Part shown: positions 61,086 to 64,000 of the stretch, piece by piece
Numbering within the stretch: the first letter of the stretch is position 1
Layout of the letters: every line of letters begins with the position of its first letter
Assembly (NCBI GenBank): GCA_020975725.1
Contig: QXJR01000005.1
Location: 930,001 to 994,000 of the forward strand
DNA length: 64,000 nucleotides
Reading direction: 5' to 3'
From: Picocystis sp. L7
Taxonomy: Eukaryota; Chlorophyta; Picocystophyceae; Picocystales; Picocystaceae
Translations under genes and position numbers: made by a program
The notes under the pieces: generated by a model
Database searches by the model: none
Seen by the model: the letters and a program-made list of their open reading frames with translations, nothing else
What the model was told of the DNA's origin: nothing

Positions 61086-64000
61086 GGGGCGTCTACGACT
61101 GAGAGCGTCCGGCGACAAATTGCTCTTGCCTGGTTTGTACTCAATAGAAATCTGAAAATCAGCAAGACGAGGAAGCCACGACAACTCGCGTTGTTGTAGT
61201 TTGGCAGGTAGCTTGTGTAGGTAATGTACCAACGCTTGATGGTCAGTGCGCACAACAACGCGGACACCCAACAAATAATGGCGCCACGTTTCCAACGCGA
61301 GCACGATGGCAAGCATCTCCAGTTCGGTGGTGGTATAGTTCTTCTGTGCGCCTTGTAGAGCTTTGCTCCAATAAGCGACAGGGTGCCAACGGCCGTGGTG
61401 TTGCTGAAGCAATACAGCTCCAAGACCAATATTAGATGCATCGGTATGAATCTCCGTTGCGCATCCAGTCGTCCAAAGCTTCAATACAGGTTCTGAAGTC
61501 AAGGCAAGCTTAAGAGCCAGGAAGGCTGATTCGGCCTGGTCGGTCCATCGGGCGACCAATGGCTCTGCTGTCTTGGTCAATTCGTAAAGCGGTGATGCTT
61601 TGGTTTGAAATCCCGAAACAAACTTTCTGTAGTATCCTGCCAACCCCAAAAATGAACGTAACTGCGTGGGAGTCCTAGGTTGGGGGAAATCCCTTACTGC
61701 ACTGATTAGTCGGGGGTCCGGCCGCAACTGTCCCTCCCCTATAATATGTCCTAAGTAGGTCAGGTGTGTCTGAAACCAGGTACTTTTGTGCATGTTTAGT
61801 TTGAAGCAATATCGATCGCAGATTTGCAATACCTGTGAGAGGGTATCTATCATGACCTGGAAGCTGTTTGCGTAGATCAATAGGTCATCCAGATAACAAG
61901 CAACTGTTCGTTTGTCATATATCAGATGATGGAACCTTGCGTCCATCATGCGCTGAAAGGTTGCGACTGCATTGCACATGCCCATAACCAGTACCAGCCA
62001 TTCAAACAACCCAAAGTGGGTGATTGTACCGGTGTATCTTATACTGTCTGGGTGCATACGGATGTTATAGTACGCTTCCTTAAGATCGAGGCTGATGAAG
62101 TAGCGGGCCTGACTTAACCTATCCAAGTGCTCATCAATGAGAGGTAAGGGAAAATGATCCTTCACAGTCACTTCATTCAGCGCTCTGAAGTCAACGACAT
62201 CGCGATCGGGGCCGTCCTTACGCTTTACCATAAAAACTGCAGATCTGCAAGTTCGGCTATCACTAGCAGCCTTCCGCATGATACCTCGGTTGCAACGGTG
62301 TTCAAACCGTTTCTGCAATTCAATTGTCTGATCTGCCGCTAAACGTATTGGGCGAGTTTGTACTCGTTGTGTTCCTCCCTCAGTTAAGACGATGCGATGA
62401 TCGAATTCTGAAGGGGCAGGTGGTGGTTCATCGTCCCAGGAGGTTGCATTAGATGCATATATCTTCCCAGCAAGTCTTTCAATTGTTTTTGCTGTGCAGG
62501 ATCAAGGGTTTCAGGCAACTGTAAACTCTCGATGGTGGTCCTAGTGATCGTAGGGCGACTTTCCTGTATCGCACTCAAGGTTGTAGGTTCTGCTGAAGCA
62601 TGGCAGTTGATCTGCAGGGCTACCATTGGGCAGGTGGTTGCGCTGCTTGCCTGTGTTGCCGCTTCATATCCATAAGTTGTGTCCGCTGACGGTATTACTC
62701 TACCCTTTTGTATGAAGGGTCTTAGTTCCTGAAACCATGGACTGCTAGGCATGAAAGGGGCTAACAGCACCAAACTTAAGGGTGATGTACCTTGCAGTTT
62801 TTTTGTGACCTGGGGTAACAATCTCAAAGGTGGGACACATATAATGGGTCCAGGTAATATTCCCCAGTCTTGGCGCATCGCTTCTTCTGGCTCAGCATAG
62901 TTGAGCGTCGCCAGGCCAGTTGTTGTTGCTACGAACAGCGCCGTCTTAAATGGCCCGAACTCTTCTTCCATAGTGCTAAAAGATACAGGATGGTGAGCAT
63001 GTCGCTCCGCAGTAATTACGCTTGTGGAAGCCAGGCCATTGACAGGGGACGTTTCTCCTGTCTTGAATTTGGCCTCAACCAAAGTTACCGTATGATTGCG
63101 GTGTGTCAACTGGATCGTATTACGATCCAAATTCAACGACGCTTGTAGTTGGCTCATAACATCGCACCCAAATATCAGATCGTAACTCTCAGGTAGGTCC
63201 ATGGGGATGACCTTTACCTTTACCTTAATTCCTTTTTCAGTTGGCGGATCGCCTGGACCCAGTAAGACTGAAAGTTGCAACAATTCATTGGTCGTATGCG
63301 TCTGCCCATTGGCAAATACGCTTCGAACATGGTGGGACCTGCTGATAATTTTGCCCAAATTTTGAAACTGTTTGTGCACATAGGAACGGCCTGCGCCGGT
63401 GTCCCATAATGCCCTCAATTCTTTTCCTTGGACGTACGCAGGTCTGAGAAAGACTTGCGATCCTATCTGGGCTAAATTGACAACAACCTGGGATTGAACG
63501 ATTGTCGATGAGTGCTCCCCAACCCCTGTTGTTAAGTCACTCCTCTGAAAAGTGGACCGGTCTCGACAATAATCAACATGATAGTTACTGTCTTCTGAAA
63601 CTGTGTCGCCTTGCGACCTTAATTGGATGGCTACTAACTTTGCTGGTTTTACAGCACTTCCTTCCTCCTTAAACGGGCGATGTTCCAATGGATTCACCCT
63701 GTTGGTGGGGGCAACGTAAGACGCAAGCCCCTCACCTTCACTCAAAGGGAAAGCTGAGTTTACGCCCTCCGGGGTATCCCGTTGCCGGGGGCCTGGCCGT
63801 TTCCCGTTCTTAAACTTCTGTTTTTGAAGGGACAGTCATTGGCCACATGGTCTGGACTTAAGCATCGAAAGATGAGGCACAATCCCAATTGTTTGCATAG
63901 TTCGATTGCATGGGGGGTCGGTCGTTTCCCCTTCCACTCGGCACGAAAGTTTTTCTGTTCAGGAGTGATACGGTGTTCCAGGGTTGGCACAGTTACAGCC

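Larger units (their letters stand above)
57731..64000 (-). mobile_element. Ty3/gypsy element H with DNA methyltransferase (runs off the right edge, broken)
   Basis: This is a second, divergent lineage of methyltransferase gypsy on the minus strand. The visible parts, from the right edge, are a nucleocapsid-like zinc segment (CLIFRCLSPDHVANDC), protease with a canonical DTGAGRSYV, reverse transcriptase (ACYLDDLLIYAN), RNase H (HTDASNIGLGAVLLQ), the methyltransferase, integrase (AGHPGILKT, MDRDTKFTS, HQQADGQTERQ), a GPY-like region, the chromo-like PRYYVQWD and the Tudor-like YYAGEVV...YTIRYTD. A 3' LTR follows. It is broken in the seen part, with about one or two breaks. Gag and the 5' LTR lie beyond the window. 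Confidence 0.9.

Noticed and set aside
1-64000. CRISPR arrays, tRNA or rRNA genes
   Set aside because: All repeats found are LTRs, terminal inverted repeats or duplicated element bodies; no clover-leaf or rRNA sequence was recognised by eye, although a tRNA scan was not possible.

Overview
The window comes from a nuclear genome of a plastid-bearing eukaryote with few introns. Two host genes point that way: an HflX-type GTPase and a bacterial-type ribosomal protein uL24 whose C-terminal half closely resembles the plastid uL24 of land plants. In red algae rpl24 is normally plastid-encoded, so a green-lineage alga is the better guess, but the species is not identified. No bacterial operon structure, rRNA, tRNA or CRISPR array was seen.

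About 90% of the window is nested transposons. From left to right: copia A (runs in from the left edge) sits in the 5' LTR of copia B, which also holds a solo LTR. Next come gypsy C (minus strand) and gypsy D (plus strand). A host island at about 20.0-26.6 kb carries an ADP-ribosylglycohydrolase-like membrane protein, HflX and uL24. A very decayed gypsy I (26.6-41.7 kb) follows; it contains a young, whole-looking copia J, a solo LTR, a piggyBac transposon and a 784-bp TIR element. A copia cluster (E, L, M, F) leads to the whole-looking gypsy G (49.1-56.7 kb). The other part of D's 5' LTR, a short host stretch, and gypsy H (minus strand, running off the right edge) complete the window.

The central observation is that all five gypsy copies (C, D, G, I, H) carry a C5-cytosine DNA methyltransferase domain inside pol, between RNase H and integrase. 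The four whose 3' end is present also have a C-terminal tail that looks like a chromodomain-like segment followed by a Tudor-like segment. In the whole-looking G, motifs I, IV (PCQ), VIII (QARHR) and X (GNAFPV) are all visible. The LTR pairs of G and J differ only by transitions, mostly at CpG, which fits methylation of these elements.

A second strong observation is structural. The target-site duplications of G (ATGC) and D (GAAC) are each split between about 12-20 kb and about 56.7-57.4 kb, in opposite orientations. The simplest reading is that the segment of about 37 kb between the near-identical inverted gypsies C and G, including the host genes, has been inverted by recombination between them, or is mis-oriented in the assembly.
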